Assembly (NCBI GenBank): GCA_027622795.1
Contig: JAQBZA010000027.1
Location: 1-16,165, forward strand
Length of the DNA stretch: 16,165 nucleotides
Direction: 5' to 3'
DNA from: Planctomycetota bacterium
Lineage (GTDB): Bacteria > Planctomycetota > Planctomycetia > Pirellulales > UBA1268
Below the pieces are notes generated by a model. That model ran no database searches, was not told the origin of the DNA, and saw nothing but the letters and a program-made list of their open reading frames with translations. Each line of letters begins with the position of its first letter. Position 1 is the stretch's first letter. A program made the translations under genes and the position numbers. This document shows, piece by piece, positions 5,481 to 13,999 of this stretch.

Positions 5481-6878
5481 CTAGTCGTCGCCAATTCTGC
5501 GGCCGGATCTCAGCTTCGGGGCCATGTCCTTCAGCGCGGGCACCTTCGACCGCAGGATTACAAGGTCGGCGGCGTAATCCTCGTTCTTGATCTGGTTCGT
5601 CCACTCGTGCGGGTCATTGGAGTGGTCGTACAACTCCTCCTCGCCCTCGCGGTAGCGGATGTAGCGGAACTTTTCCGTGCGGAGGGTAACGTACCGATCA
5701 CCGAACGCGGTCACCGCCGTACTCTCCCACGCGGCCGCGGGGTCCTTGAGCAGCGGCGCCAGCGAACGTCCCTCGACGGCCGCCGGCGGCTTCAGCCTGC
5801 ACAGTTCCATCAACGTCGGGTATACGTCCTGGAGCGACACGAACCGCTCGCACACCCCCTTCGGCTGGGTAGTGCCGGGCACACGGACCACCAGGTTGCA
5901 GTGCGTCGCCTCCTCCCACAGGGTGCTCTTCTGCCAGTGGTGCTTCTCGCCCAGGTGGAAGCCGTGATCACTCATGAACACCACGACCGTGTTGTCGCGG
6001 TAGTCGCTCTGAACGAGGGCGTCCAGCACACGGCCAATCTGGGCGTCGGCATACGCGGTGGCCGCCACGTACGCCCGAACCCCCTGCGTGTGGACGTTCC
6101 CCTTAATCACCTGATCGACGAACTTGCTCTTGCCCTTTGTGATCGCTTGGCCGCGTGGCGGCACGTCGTCGAGGTCAATCTCACGGAGCGGCGGCAACAT
6201 CACCGCTTCCGCCGGGAACAGGTCGAAGTACTTCTGCGGCACGTACCACGGCATGTGCGGGTGGAACAGCCCGCAAGCCACGAAGAACGGACGGTCGTGC
6301 TTCTTTTGCAACTGAGCGATGGCGGCGTCGGCGTACTTGGTGTCGTTCATCTTCTCTTCCGCCAGGTGCGTCAGCCCCCAGTCCTGCTCGCCGCGGGCGA
6401 ACGGCAAGAAGGGTGCCCTGGGCGGCGCAGGATCGCGCCTGTGAGGCATGTACTCGTCCCACACCTTCCGCATGTCCCAGCCGTGGGCGACCTTGCCGTA
6501 GGACGCCGTCAGGTATCCGGCATTCTTGAACACCCTCGGTAGCGGCGTGGCCCCCTTGAGTGCGGCACTGTCGGCCGAACTCAGCCCGTTGTCGTACAGC
6601 CCGGACTGCCACGGCCGGACCCCGGACAGGAACGCCGTCCGGGATGGACAACAAACCGGACTGGCCGCGTAAGCCCGACGGAACTCGACCCCGCTCTCCG
6701 CCAACCGGCGGATGTTCGGGGCCACGACCTTGCCGGTGTAACGGTTGGGGTCACCAAGTTGCCAGGTGTTCAGATCGTCTACGATCAGGAGCAGCACGTT
6801 CATCGGCTCTTCGGCCGCGGTCGAGCACGTCAGAAGTGCGAGTAGTGGCAAAACCCAGGCGACGGTGGTCCATTTCAT
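5481..6878 (-). CDS. Secreted sulfatase, iduronate-2-sulfatase-like
   Basis: This 465-residue type I sulfatase is predicted to hydrolyse sulfate esters on a glycan outside the cytoplasm. It has a signal peptide (WVLPLLALLTCSTAAEE), then MNVLLLIVDDLN with the calcium-binding Asp pair, then PVCCPSRTAFLSG, where Cys77 of C-P-S-R is the residue converted to formylglycine. YGKVAHGWD follows (the catalytic Lys/His region), then HPHMPWYVPQKYFDLFP and FMSDHGFHLGEKHHWQKSTLWEE, a metal-binding and catalytic block typical of iduronate-2-sulfatase and planctomycete choline-sulfatase relatives. The C-terminal TLRTEKFRYIRYREGEEELYDHSNDPHEWTN block is the usual C-terminal subdomain. Length is normal, so the gene looks intact. 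The ATG at 6876-6878 follows GGAG. It is the second sulfatase of the cassette operon, 57 bp after the first. Activity needs an anaerobic or FGE-type maturase encoded elsewhere. The exact substrate is not readable. Confidence 0.93.
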   Translation of the reverse strand: MKWTTVAWVLPLLALLTCSTAAEEPMNVLLLIVDDLNTWQLGDPNRYTGKVVAPNIRRLAESGVEFRRAYAASPVCCPSRTAFLSGVRPWQSGLYDNGLSSADSAALKGATPLPRVFKNAGYLTASYGKVAHGWDMRKVWDEYMPHRRDPAPPRAPFLPFARGEQDWGLTHLAEEKMNDTKYADAAIAQLQKKHDRPFFVACGLFHPHMPWYVPQKYFDLFPAEAVMLPPLREIDLDDVPPRGQAITKGKSKFVDQVIKGNVHTQGVRAYVAATAYADAQIGRVLDALVQSDYRDNTVVVFMSDHGFHLGEKHHWQKSTLWEEATHCNLVVRVPGTTQPKGVCERFVSLQDVYPTLMELCRLKPPAAVEGRSLAPLLKDPAAAWESTAVTAFGDRYVTLRTEKFRYIRYREGEEELYDHSNDPHEWTNQIKNEDYAADLVILRSKVPALKDMAPKLRSGRRIGDD

Positions 6879-6935
6879 TGCGAGACTCCGTTTGCAGGAC
6901 CGTTCGAGTTCTCAGCGCGACCGCGCGTATTTCCC

Positions 6936-8360
6936 CTATTCCTTCACTTTGAAACCGGGCTTGAGCCTGGCGAACGTCTCAAAGTGCTTCTTGTACGCTT
7001 CCATCTCGGTCCACCGCTCATTCCGCTGAGGCTGGATCACGCGACCTTCTGGATAATTCTTGCCAGCCGCACTGGCCTCCACCGACGCGAGCACCTTCTC
7101 GGCTTCGGACCTCATCGTTTTGACCCGTTCGGGGTGTGCGGCGGACACGTCACGGGTCTCACCGAGATCGTTCCTCAGGTCGAACAATTCCCAGGTCCGG
7201 TTCTTCCCTCTCCCAATGCTGACCAGCTTGAAGTCCCCGTCGATCAAGGCGGTCCCTTTCGCGGTGAACGGGATGGCGTGTGTTCGCTTTGGGATTGTGC
7301 CCTCAAATAGCGGCAGGATGCTCTCCCCGTCGCGCACTCCGAGCATGGAGTCTTCGGGCAGGCCGAGCAATTCGACAACCGTCGGGAAGATGTCCATCGT
7401 GGAAGCGGGAAAGTCGGTGACTGCTGGCCGGATGTGGCCGGGCCACTCGACGATGCCGGGAACCCTGATCCCGCCCTCATACAGGCTGCCTTTGTGCCCC
7501 CGTAGCTTCCCCACCGAATCGGAGTCATCCAACAGCCCCCCGTTATCGCTGCAATACCAGATCAGCGTATTCTCCTCGACGCCCATGTCCCGAAGCCCTT
7601 TGCGCAACGCGCCGATACTACGGTCGAGGGCCACGAGTTCGCCAAGGTGGTGGGCGAGACGTCCCTTGGTTCCCTGAGGCAATCCGCGGGTGTCTTCCGC
7701 ACCGGCGGTCCAAGGGAAGTGTGGGGACCCATACCAAATCACCGCGAGGAACGGTTTCTCTTTTTGTCTCTTCATGAATTCGAGGGCTTCTTTCACAATC
7801 ACTTCGGACCCGTCACCCTTGAGGGCGACGAACTTCCCGTTCCGCCCCATCAGCGGATCGATGTCGAAGTAGTTGGTTGTGGAGAGCCACTCGTCGAAGC
7901 CGTAGTGACCGGGATGGTTCGGATCATCGCCCAGAACGGGCACGCCACCCCCTTTGACGCCGTTGAGGTGCCACTTGCCGAAGTGCGCGGTGACGTAGCC
8001 CGCCATCTTGAGCGCTTGCGGCAGGGTCTTCTCCTGAAGACAAAGTCGATTCCCGATCGCGGGCACGCCAGTTCGATGTGGGGTCCGACCAGTCAGGACG
8101 GATGCCCGCGTGGGAGAACAGGTCGATGCGGCGGCGTAGAAGCGGTTGAAGCGAATGCCGGCCGCCGCCATCGCGTCGAGGTTGGGCGTCTTCAGATGCG
8201 GGTGGCCGTTGTACCCGACCTGTCCCCAGCCTTGGTCATCCGCCATCACCAGGATGACGTTGGGCTTCGGCTTGTCGTCGGCAGCGTGAACGTCCCACGA
8301 CGCGGCCGCGCAGAGCAGAAAAGCAGCGAGGCTGGTCCAACAGAAGGCTGTCGCGCTCAC
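6936..8360 (-). CDS. Secreted sulfatase, arylsulfatase A-like
   Basis: This 474-residue type I sulfatase has a cleavable signal peptide (LAAFLLCAAASWDVHAAD) and KPNVILVMADDQGWGQVGY, with the Asp-Asp calcium ligands. Its TCSPTRASVLTGR carries Cys81 as the formylglycine site within C-x-P-x-R. HFGKWHLNG supplies the catalytic Lys and His, GSPHFPW another substrate-site His, and WYCSDNGGL the second Asp-Asn metal pair. The end of the domain is ELFDLRNDLGETRDVSAAHP. Everything expected of an active enzyme is present. The start is GTG at 8358-8360, chosen because GGAGGA (8366-8371) lies five bases upstream. It is the middle gene of the esterase-sulfatase-sulfatase operon. Together these enzymes could remove acetyl and sulfate groups from one polysaccharide, which is inference from co-occurrence. 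Confidence 0.94.
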   Translation of the reverse strand: MSATAFCWTSLAAFLLCAAASWDVHAADDKPKPNVILVMADDQGWGQVGYNGHPHLKTPNLDAMAAAGIRFNRFYAAASTCSPTRASVLTGRTPHRTGVPAIGNRLCLQEKTLPQALKMAGYVTAHFGKWHLNGVKGGGVPVLGDDPNHPGHYGFDEWLSTTNYFDIDPLMGRNGKFVALKGDGSEVIVKEALEFMKRQKEKPFLAVIWYGSPHFPWTAGAEDTRGLPQGTKGRLAHHLGELVALDRSIGALRKGLRDMGVEENTLIWYCSDNGGLLDDSDSVGKLRGHKGSLYEGGIRVPGIVEWPGHIRPAVTDFPASTMDIFPTVVELLGLPEDSMLGVRDGESILPLFEGTIPKRTHAIPFTAKGTALIDGDFKLVSIGRGKNRTWELFDLRNDLGETRDVSAAHPERVKTMRSEAEKVLASVEASAAGKNYPEGRVIQPQRNERWTEMEAYKKHFETFARLKPGFKVKE

Positions 8361-8398
8361 GTCTATCCTCCGGAACAGGTTGCGAAGAGTCGCCTACC

Positions 8399-9112
8399 CT
8401 ATTTGTCATTCTTCTTGATCAAGTCGATCGCTTTTCGGGCAAACCTTTCGCCGAGCTTCTCGTACCCCTTCACGGAGTAGTGAAGGGCGTTCTCAAGGAG
8501 TTTGCCTTGCTCATTATTTCCATCGTTCAGGTCGTCGGTATCCACCCAGGCGCCGCGTGGATACGCATCAGCAACTTCGACTTGCGCTTTCCGCACCATC
8601 GTCCAATGGGAATTGTTCTTTTGTGCCACACCGAAATCACTCAGGCGGCCGATGACAAAGTTGATGTCTTTGCGTTTGAGATCATCGGAAAGCTGGGCAA
8701 TCAATCCCCGCAGACTGTCCGCATACACTTCTCCCTGTTTGTCTTTGGCATCCCGCTCGCCTTGCATCCAAATGAATGTGACCGTCGTGTACTTGTCTTC
8801 TTTGAGTGCCGCGCTGACCTTTGTCATCATACGGTCGTACAGATCGCCGGTCATCGCGGGCGCATCGCCCTGGGCAGGTTTCCACTTCTTGTACCAGCGG
8901 TGAATCGGCTGGCCTTTCTGGGCATCCTTCACGACCGTGAGATTACCTTTTCCGAATTCGGACTCGACGGTCGGCGTGAACGCGATGCTCGGATCGAGGT
9001 TGGCCATATTCGACTGCCCAGAGAGGATGAAGAGGTGCTTGTCCTTGTCTGCGGCGCTGACGGACGACGCACAACCCAGTAGGAGCAAGGCTGCGACAAA
9101 GCTGTATTTCAT
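8399..9112 (-). CDS. Secreted SGNH-fold acetylesterase (sialate O-acetylesterase/CE6-like)
   Basis: This 237-residue protein belongs to the SASA/DUF303 group of carbohydrate esterases, which remove O-acetyl groups from sugars. FILSGQSNMANLD carries the catalytic Ser34 in GQSNM, FIWMQGERDA is the conserved second block (WxQGExD), and VDTDDLND with LHYSVKGYEKLGERFA supplies the His of the triad near the C-terminus. I choose ATG 9110-9112, because it gives the signal sequence MKYSFVAALLLLGCASSVSA and has GGAGAAGAG upstream. The ATG at 9131-9133 would spoil the signal peptide. LLGC could be a lipobox, so the protein may be a lipoprotein rather than free. It is the first gene of the large cassette, directly after attC 6, and 38 bp before the first sulfatase. 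Confidence 0.88.
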   Translation of the reverse strand: MKYSFVAALLLLGCASSVSAADKDKHLFILSGQSNMANLDPSIAFTPTVESEFGKGNLTVVKDAQKGQPIHRWYKKWKPAQGDAPAMTGDLYDRMMTKVSAALKEDKYTTVTFIWMQGERDAKDKQGEVYADSLRGLIAQLSDDLKRKDINFVIGRLSDFGVAQKNNSHWTMVRKAQVEVADAYPRGAWVDTDDLNDGNNEQGKLLENALHYSVKGYEKLGERFARKAIDLIKKNDK

Positions 9113-9140
9113 TCGGCTGACTCTTCTCCACATTTTCTTG

Positions 9141-9229
9141 GCAGAACGAAAAAGTTGAGCAGCTCGCAGCCAACAACTTCACCATACCGCAGAACCCTAT
9201 CGCGAGTCTGCTCCAACGCCTGGTTCGCC
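9141..9229 (-). repeat. attC site 6 (own site of the inverted toxin-antitoxin cassette)
   Basis: Cores are GCAGAAC (9141-9147) and GTTCGCC (9223-9229). Arms are GAGCAG-CTCGC and GCGAG-T-CTGCTC. The left half is nearly identical to sites 4 and 11. Confidence 0.9.
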
Positions 9230-9263
9230 ACGGCCCTTGTTTGCAGCGGGACAAGCGGCCTCA

Positions 9264-9293
9264 GTGACGAGCAGACCCACTTTCGTGTAAAAT
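9264..9293 (+). promoter_or_regulatory. Candidate promoter of the inverted toxin-antitoxin cassette
   Basis: TAAAAT (9288-9293), preceded by TG as an extended element, resembles a -10 box. GTGACG (9264-9269), 18 bases upstream, is a weak -35. The position 22 bases before the ATG is suitable. Some promoter must exist here, because array read-through would be antisense to these genes. The exact boxes are tentative. Confidence 0.4.
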
Positions 9294-9315
9294 CGCGATC
9301 GAAGAGGAGTTGATC

Positions 9316-9534
9316 ATGACAAAAGTTGCTATCGCAGAGGATGTTGCTGCTCAGATCAGGGCCGGCGAAGGGCCGATTGAGCTAGTTGACTCAAGCGGCC
9401 GAACGATCGGCCTCGTTCGACGCCCTCCAACAGACATCGAGATTGAACGAGCCCGAAGTCGGGCAAGCCGCGATGGGCATCGACTTTCCTGGGGCGAGTT
9501 GGTCGCGAAGGTTCAAGGCGGAGCTCGAGATTGA
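9316..9534 (+). CDS. Antitoxin of an inverted toxin-antitoxin cassette
   Basis: This 72-residue protein lies on the opposite strand from every other cassette gene. It has an N-terminal segment VAIAEDVAAQIRAGEGPIEL, a short sheet-like stretch VDSSGRTIGLVRRP, and a charged helical tail ending RLSWGELVAKVQGGARD. The tail pattern (DGxRxSWxELxAxV) recurs in small antitoxins paired with RelE/ParE toxins; I do not know a firm family name. The ATG at 9316 follows GAGGAG with six bases between; the in-frame TTG at 9310 is not needed. The stop overlaps the toxin start by four bases, so the two are translationally coupled. It should bind the toxin and repress its own promoter. Confidence 0.72.
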   Translation: MTKVAIAEDVAAQIRAGEGPIELVDSSGRTIGLVRRPPTDIEIERARSRASRDGHRLSWGELVAKVQGGARD

Positions 9535-9779
9535 TCTACTCCGTCGTGTATTCGCTGGAGGCAGCTGCGGAGCTGTTGAGAATCTCGGGAGTGGTTGGCG
9601 CTGTGGCAGCGATCCAGGCGGCTGACGCGATTCGCCATCACCTGGAAGACGACCCGGCCGGGAACGGGACGTTTCTGTCGGAGGGTTTGTACTACATCGA
9701 CGAGGAGCCGCTGCGGGCGTTCTTCCTGATCGACGTTGACTCAATGGTCGTTGAGGTTACTGACTTCCGTATTCTGTGA
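9531..9779 (+). CDS. RelE/ParE-superfamily-like toxin of the inverted cassette
   Basis: This 82-residue protein starts at TTG (9531-9533), inside the antitoxin stop (TTGA overlap). The layout is that of a ParE/RelE-like toxin: MIYSVVYSLEAAAELLRI (strand then helix), a second helix AIQAADAIRHHLEDDPAGNG, then strands LYYIDEEPLRAFFLID and VVEVTDFRIL. The 'DPxxxGxxLSEGLYYIDEEPLRAFFxID' ending matches planctomycete-type ParE-like toxins as I remember them. Target (ribosome-bound mRNA or gyrase) is unknown. There is no sign of decay. About 130 bp of non-coding sequence follows before the next attC, with nothing recognisable in it. Confidence 0.7.
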   Translation: MIYSVVYSLEAAAELLRISGVVGAVAAIQAADAIRHHLEDDPAGNGTFLSEGLYYIDEEPLRAFFLIDVDSMVVEVTDFRIL

Positions 9780-9911
9780 CGGGCGAGCGCCGGCGCAATG
9801 CTGCCGTTCCAGCGAGAAGCGCGCCCGCGGAGAGAATCCGTCCATCGTGGACCGCCTGCCGCTGTCGAGGCCCAGGGCCCGCGATCTCCTCAGAAATCCT
9901 GCCTGACTACC

Positions 9912-10000
9912 GGCGAACGTCGGCGATCAGCAGCTCGCGACCAAGGGATTATCCACGCCGCCGGGCCTCATCGCGAGTCTGCTGCATCGCTTAGTTCGGC
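9912..10000 (-). repeat. attC site 7 (own site of the GrpB-like cassette)
   Basis: Cores are GGCGAAC (9912-9918) and GTTCGGC (9994-10000). Arms CAGCAG-CTCGCGA and TCGCGAG-T-CTGCTG are perfect apart from the diagnostic extra T. It is similar to site 3 (TCGCGACC, GCCTCATCGCGAGT). Confidence 0.91.
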
Positions 10001-10008
10001 CTTTCGAG

Positions 10009-10494
10009 TCATTCACATCGCAGACTATTCATGAGCTCACTGAAAAACGCATTCTTTGCTTGCCAATATCCATTGCCCGCATCGCCCGCGTGCTCCGACT
10101 TGATTCGATTGTACTTGTCCAAGACATCGCGATGGGCGAGCAGGTAGTCGCGCTGGGGGAGGAAGATATCCTCCTCCGCATCGCGCACGACGACTTGAAT
10201 CCCAAGGGGCAGAGCGTATCCATCGTCATCGCCAAAACTACCGAACGTGCTGCTCCAATTTTCTACCTGCTTCCGGCTGTATCGGGTGCAGAGCAGAGCT
10301 ATGACCGCACCAAAATTTGCGCGATCGACTCGAACGACCAGATCAACGTCGCCTTTGGTGATAGCACCGGGCAGGGAAGTGGCCCCGACGTGGTGAATTT
10401 CCGCATCGGGCAGCACCTCGCGCAGGCGCCCGAGCGCAGACTGAAGCGTGGAGCCTATTTCCACCGCCATGTCGTCAACCGGCGTTAGCTTCAT
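10009..10494 (-). CDS. GrpB-like nucleotidyltransferase-fold protein
   Basis: This 161-residue protein carries IHHVGATSLPGAITKGDVDL followed by VVRV. This corresponds to the GrpB/UPF0157 motif (xGSTxxPGLxxKxxxDxxV), a variant of the nucleotidyltransferase active site with the Asp-x-Asp metal pair (GDVDL). Downstream, LPLGIQVVVRDAEEDIFLPQ and DYLLAHRDVLDKYNRIKSEH match the conserved C-terminal helix of GrpB, where YxxLKxxL usually follows. The physiological reaction of this family is not settled. The open frame extends to 10614 through attC 8, but ATG 10492-10494 is chosen because AAGGA lies just upstream and the family motif then falls about 35-60 residues in. It is a single-gene cassette, about 9918-10516. 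Confidence 0.8.
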   Translation of the reverse strand: MKLTPVDDMAVEIGSTLQSALGRLREVLPDAEIHHVGATSLPGAITKGDVDLVVRVDRANFGAVIALLCTRYSRKQVENWSSTFGSFGDDDGYALPLGIQVVVRDAEEDIFLPQRDYLLAHRDVLDKYNRIKSEHAGDAGNGYWQAKNAFFSELMNSLRCE

Positions 10495-10510
10495 GGCAGC
10501 GGATCCTTCG

Positions 10511-10600
10511 GCCGAACGTTCAAAATCACCCGGCGGCGACGAGAAATTGTCCATTCGAAAACGCCAGACTTCGCCGCTCGGGTGCATTGGATTGTTCGGC
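10511..10600 (-). repeat. attC site 8 (own site of the DUF4177-like cassette)
   Basis: Cores are GCCGAAC (10511-10517) and GTTCGGC (10594-10600). Arms are CACCCG-GCGGCGA and TCGCCGC-T-CGGGTG. Its arm sequence differs from the other subgroups. Confidence 0.87.
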
Positions 10601-10601
10601 G

Positions 10602-10649
10602 TTTCATTCTGCAACGGCTCAAGTGCCAGCTCGCCGTTGCAGAATGAAA
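10602..10649. repeat. Perfect 17-bp inverted repeat abutting attC site 8
   Basis: TTTCATTCTGCAACGGC (10602-10618) is repeated exactly as its reverse complement at 10633-10649, with a 14-base loop. The stop codon of the DUF4177-like gene (10619-10621) lies in the loop, so the right arm encodes its last residues. There is no T-run after the stem on either strand, so it is not a standard Rho-independent terminator. It sits one base from the attC core. Confidence 0.85.
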
Positions 10650-10966
10650 TACGACCCGCTGGTGGTGAGCCCTACCATACCCTGCACTAACTTACCAACC
10701 ATGCTTCCCGGCGCGACTGACACGAAAGCGGCTACAGACCAGCCGTCTGCGCCGCAATGATTGAGTGCTTCAAGCTGTCCCACGTGAAAGTTCTCGACCT
10801 CAGTCTTGGCAGCGCAACGGGCGTCCAGCCTGTTACCAGCAACATCATAGGGGTTGTAATACCAGCCCGGGCCTTGATACCAACCAGCAGCGGATTTCGC
10901 TTCTGAATCGGTGAAAGTCAGCCGCTCAAGCAAAGTAAACTGATATTTTTCCATCGTCGCATCCAT
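10619..10966 (-). CDS. Small soluble protein, DUF4177-like
   Basis: This 115-residue protein has no signal peptide or strong membrane segment. The C-terminal half, QLEALNHCGADGWSVAAFVSV, then a loop, then GSYFILQRR, follows the DUF4177 pattern (LNxxGxxGWExVxV...YxLKR), a small beta-strand/helix domain of unknown function. The N-terminal KYQFTLLERLTF and GWYYNPYDVAGNRLDARC segments are not recognised. The ATG is at 10964-10966, preceded by AAGGA; an ATG four codons later is equally possible. The final codons are part of the 17-bp inverted repeat next to attC 8. Function is unknown. It is the single gene of the cassette at about 10517-11011. Confidence 0.68.
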   Translation of the reverse strand: MDATMEKYQFTLLERLTFTDSEAKSAAGWYQGPGWYYNPYDVAGNRLDARCAAKTEVENFHVGQLEALNHCGADGWSVAAFVSVAPGSMVGKLVQGMVGLTTSGSYFILQRRAGT

Positions 10967-11005
10967 TAGTGTGATTCCTTGGCAATCAAATGCCGTCTCC
11001 GTGCC

Positions 11006-11106
11006 ACCGAACGACCAGGCTGACCGGCGGTGGGGGCCACGGAGAGCCCCGAACCCCCACCAACCTGCATGGCCCCCCCGCCGGTTGGTGCAGCGCCTGG
11101 TTCGGC
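11006..11106 (-). repeat. attC site 9 (own site of the two-TM protein cassette)
   Basis: Cores are ACCGAAC (11006-11012) and GTTCGGC (11100-11106). Arms CTGACCGGCGG and CCGCCGGTTGGTGCAG pair with an extra base on the right arm. At 101 bp it is the longest site. The shared centre element (CCCCGAACC) links it to sites 10 and 12. Confidence 0.85.
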
Positions 11107-11171
11107 GTCCTGCTTCGGCGACCAGCGCCCGAAAGCCAAATAAAGTTCCTGATTCCTGACACCTTTTCTCC

Positions 11172-11378
11172 CTAGAAAGGGTGTCCCTGTTGCGAGCTCC
11201 AGACGATCAGCGTCACAAACGCTGCCCACGCGAGAGCTACAAACAGCACCACACCCAAAACAATGGCAATCAGTTTCGCGAACGGCTTCCTTGTGCGCCA
11301 GATGAGCACCGACGCCGCTCCGCTCAACAGTGCAGCCGGCAGAGCTACCAGAAACAGGATGCTTAGGACGAATTCCAT
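11172..11378 (-). CDS. Small two-TM membrane protein
   Basis: This 68-residue protein is hydrophobic nearly throughout: a first segment VLSILFLVALPAALLSGAASV, a short positive loop WRTRKPFAK, and a second segment LIAIVLGVVLFVALAWAAFV. The positive loop predicts that it faces the cytoplasm, with both ends outside. No family is recognised. The ATG (11376-11378) has AGGAAG eight bases upstream. It fills its own 389-bp cassette. Small hydrophobic proteins are frequent integron cargo; a role as a holin-like or membrane-active peptide is possible but unsupported. Confidence 0.7.
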   Translation of the reverse strand: MEFVLSILFLVALPAALLSGAASVLIWRTRKPFAKLIAIVLGVVLFVALAWAAFVTLIVWSSQQGHPF

Positions 11379-11394
11379 AGAAATGCTTCCTGCC

Positions 11395-11491
11395 GCCGAA
11401 CGCCCCAGCTCAGCAGCGGGGCGGCACCCGGGGAGCTAAACGACCCAGAAACCTATCGTGCCGCTCCGTCTGCTGCAGCGCCTGGTTCGGC
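11395..11491 (-). repeat. attC site 10 (own site of the carboxylesterase cassette)
   Basis: Cores are GCCGAAC (11395-11401) and GTTCGGC (11485-11491). Arms are CAGCAG-CGGGGCGGC and GCCGCTCCG-T-CTGCTG. It is in the same subgroup as site 12 (CCCAGCTCAGCAGC and CTGCTGCAGCG). Confidence 0.9.
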
Positions 11492-11535
11492 GTCATGTGG
11501 GATCGAGATCAGCAGACAAGGCCGAGACGGCCATG

Positions 11536-13116
<1,581 letters not shown>

Positions 13117-13219
13117 GAACTGATTCCCTTGGATGCTTTCTGGCGGCGGCATCCGAACCAGCCACAGTCGGCGGTCGGGGATTCGGTACCGCGCAGACTG
13201 GATGCCGGTGCCTTTTGCC

Positions 13220-13309
13220 GCCGAACGAAAAAGTTGAGCAGCTTGCAGCCAACACGCTCACCATAACCGCAAGACGCATTCGCAAGTCTGCTCCAACGCT
13301 TGGTTCTGG
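13220..13309 (-). repeat. attC site 11 (own site of the ParE toxin-antitoxin cassette)
   Basis: Cores are GCCGAAC (13220-13226) and GTTCTGG (13303-13309). Arms are GAGCAG-CTTGC and GCAAG-T-CTGCTC; the two arms changed together compared with sites 4 and 6 (C to T on one side, G to A on the other). Confidence 0.92.
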
Positions 13310-13317
13310 CTGCCCTG

Positions 13318-13611
13318 TTAATCGAGCCTTTTCCGAACCCAGAGCGGATCGCGACGAGCATCAATGACAGCCGTGACCAAGACGATATTCCCGCTCAGGC
13401 TGTAGAAAATGCAAAAGGGGAACCGCTTCGATAAGGCACGAAGATACCCATGCGCCGTCTCATGGATCCCGCCATAGTATGCGAGCGATTCGATATCTGC
13501 GATAAGGCAACTGCGGAAGTAGTCGCCGAGCCCGGGCGACTGGCGCTCATAGAACCAATAGCCCTCGGCAAGATCAGCTTCCGCATCAGAGGAAATGCTG
13601 ACGAACATCAT
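13318..13611 (-). CDS. RelE/ParE-family toxin
   Basis: This 97-residue toxin has the ParE-like order SISSDAEADLAEGYWFYE (strand 1 and helix 1), then SPGLGDYFRSCLIADIESL (helix 2), then SKRFPFCIFYSLSGNIVLVT, where F-P-F-x-I-x-Y is the central strand motif, then AVIDARRDPLWVRKRL. The C-terminal 'ARRDPxWxxRL' box is typical of ParE/RelE plasmid-stabilisation proteins. ParE members poison DNA gyrase, RelE members cut ribosome-bound mRNA; sequence suggests the ParE branch. The ATG (13609-13611) overlaps the antitoxin stop (ATGA). The gene ends just before attC 11. Confidence 0.92.
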   Translation of the reverse strand: MMFVSISSDAEADLAEGYWFYERQSPGLGDYFRSCLIADIESLAYYGGIHETAHGYLRALSKRFPFCIFYSLSGNIVLVTAVIDARRDPLWVRKRLD

Positions 13612-13826
13612 TGGCCAAGTTGCATCAGCCGGGCCTTGGCATCGGTCCAGGAGGCGATCGTCGCGCGACCATCCTCGAGCCGACGCCTGCGCTCTTCAAG
13701 CACTTCGCGATGCCATTCGGGTGACTGCACGTCGCCCGGGTGAGCGCACAGGCTTTCCCACACGCTCTCGAGAAGCTGTACCTTCTCGGCAACCGACAGG
13801 GACTCAATCTGGATATCGACGGACAT
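13608..13826 (-). CDS. Addiction-module antitoxin (Unstab_antitox/TIGR02574 type)
   Basis: This 72-residue protein reads IESLSVAEKVQLLESVWESL at residues 7-26. This is the hallmark of the 'putative addiction module component' family (LSxxEKxxLxExLWdSL), which pairs with ParE/RelE toxins. SPEWHREVLEERRRRLEDGR and ASWTDAKARL follow, the usual C-terminal toxin-binding helix. The ATG at 13824-13826 has GGGAGG six bases upstream; the frame extends further to 13979 without a plausible start. The about 170 bp between the ATG and attC 12 should hold the module's promoter, though I could not pick clear boxes. Translation is coupled to the toxin by the four-base overlap. Confidence 0.92.
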   Translation of the reverse strand: MSVDIQIESLSVAEKVQLLESVWESLCAHPGDVQSPEWHREVLEERRRRLEDGRATIASWTDAKARLMQLGQ

Positions 13827-13999
13827 GGCTACCTCCCACGCTCCAGTGTAGCGAATCACCGCGACCTCGGCTCCTGGAGGGTGGAGGGTGGTCGAGAGGG
13901 CCACGGGAGCGGGACACGGGCGGCGTCCATGAGATAGCGACTCCCACACCGCAAGGGGCGGATGCTCACCGGGCATCACCGCGATCGGTCCTTCTCATG

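Larger units (their letters stand above)
5082..9146 (-). mobile_element. Large multi-gene integron cassette (sulfatase/esterase operon)
   Basis: Between attC 6 and attC 5 there are about 4,065 bp with no recognisable attC. It holds four minus-strand frames in a row: SGNH esterase, sulfatase, sulfatase and a sulfatase-like fragment. Internal gaps are 38, 57 and 70 bp, the spacing of one operon. Typical cassettes, including the others here, carry one or two genes. I looked for the GCCGAAC/GTTCGGC cores with paired arms in the gaps at 5411-5480, 6879-6935 and 8361-8398 and saw none. Confidence 0.7.

Noticed and set aside
4920..6542. 540-residue plus-strand open frame
   Set aside because: It is the complement of attC 5 and of an intact sulfatase with all its motifs; the plus-strand product is Arg/His/Val-rich with no domain.
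8361..8398. Hidden attC between the acetylesterase and the first sulfatase
   Set aside because: The gap is only 38 bp, contains a strong GGAGGA ribosome binding site, and has no core or paired arms.
10495..10614. N-terminal extension of the GrpB-like protein from a TTG at 10614
   Set aside because: It would translate attC 8 and part of the inverted repeat; ATG 10494 has a ribosome binding site and fits the family.
10602..10649. Rho-independent terminator
   Set aside because: The stem is perfect, but no run of T follows on either strand and the stop codon lies in the loop.
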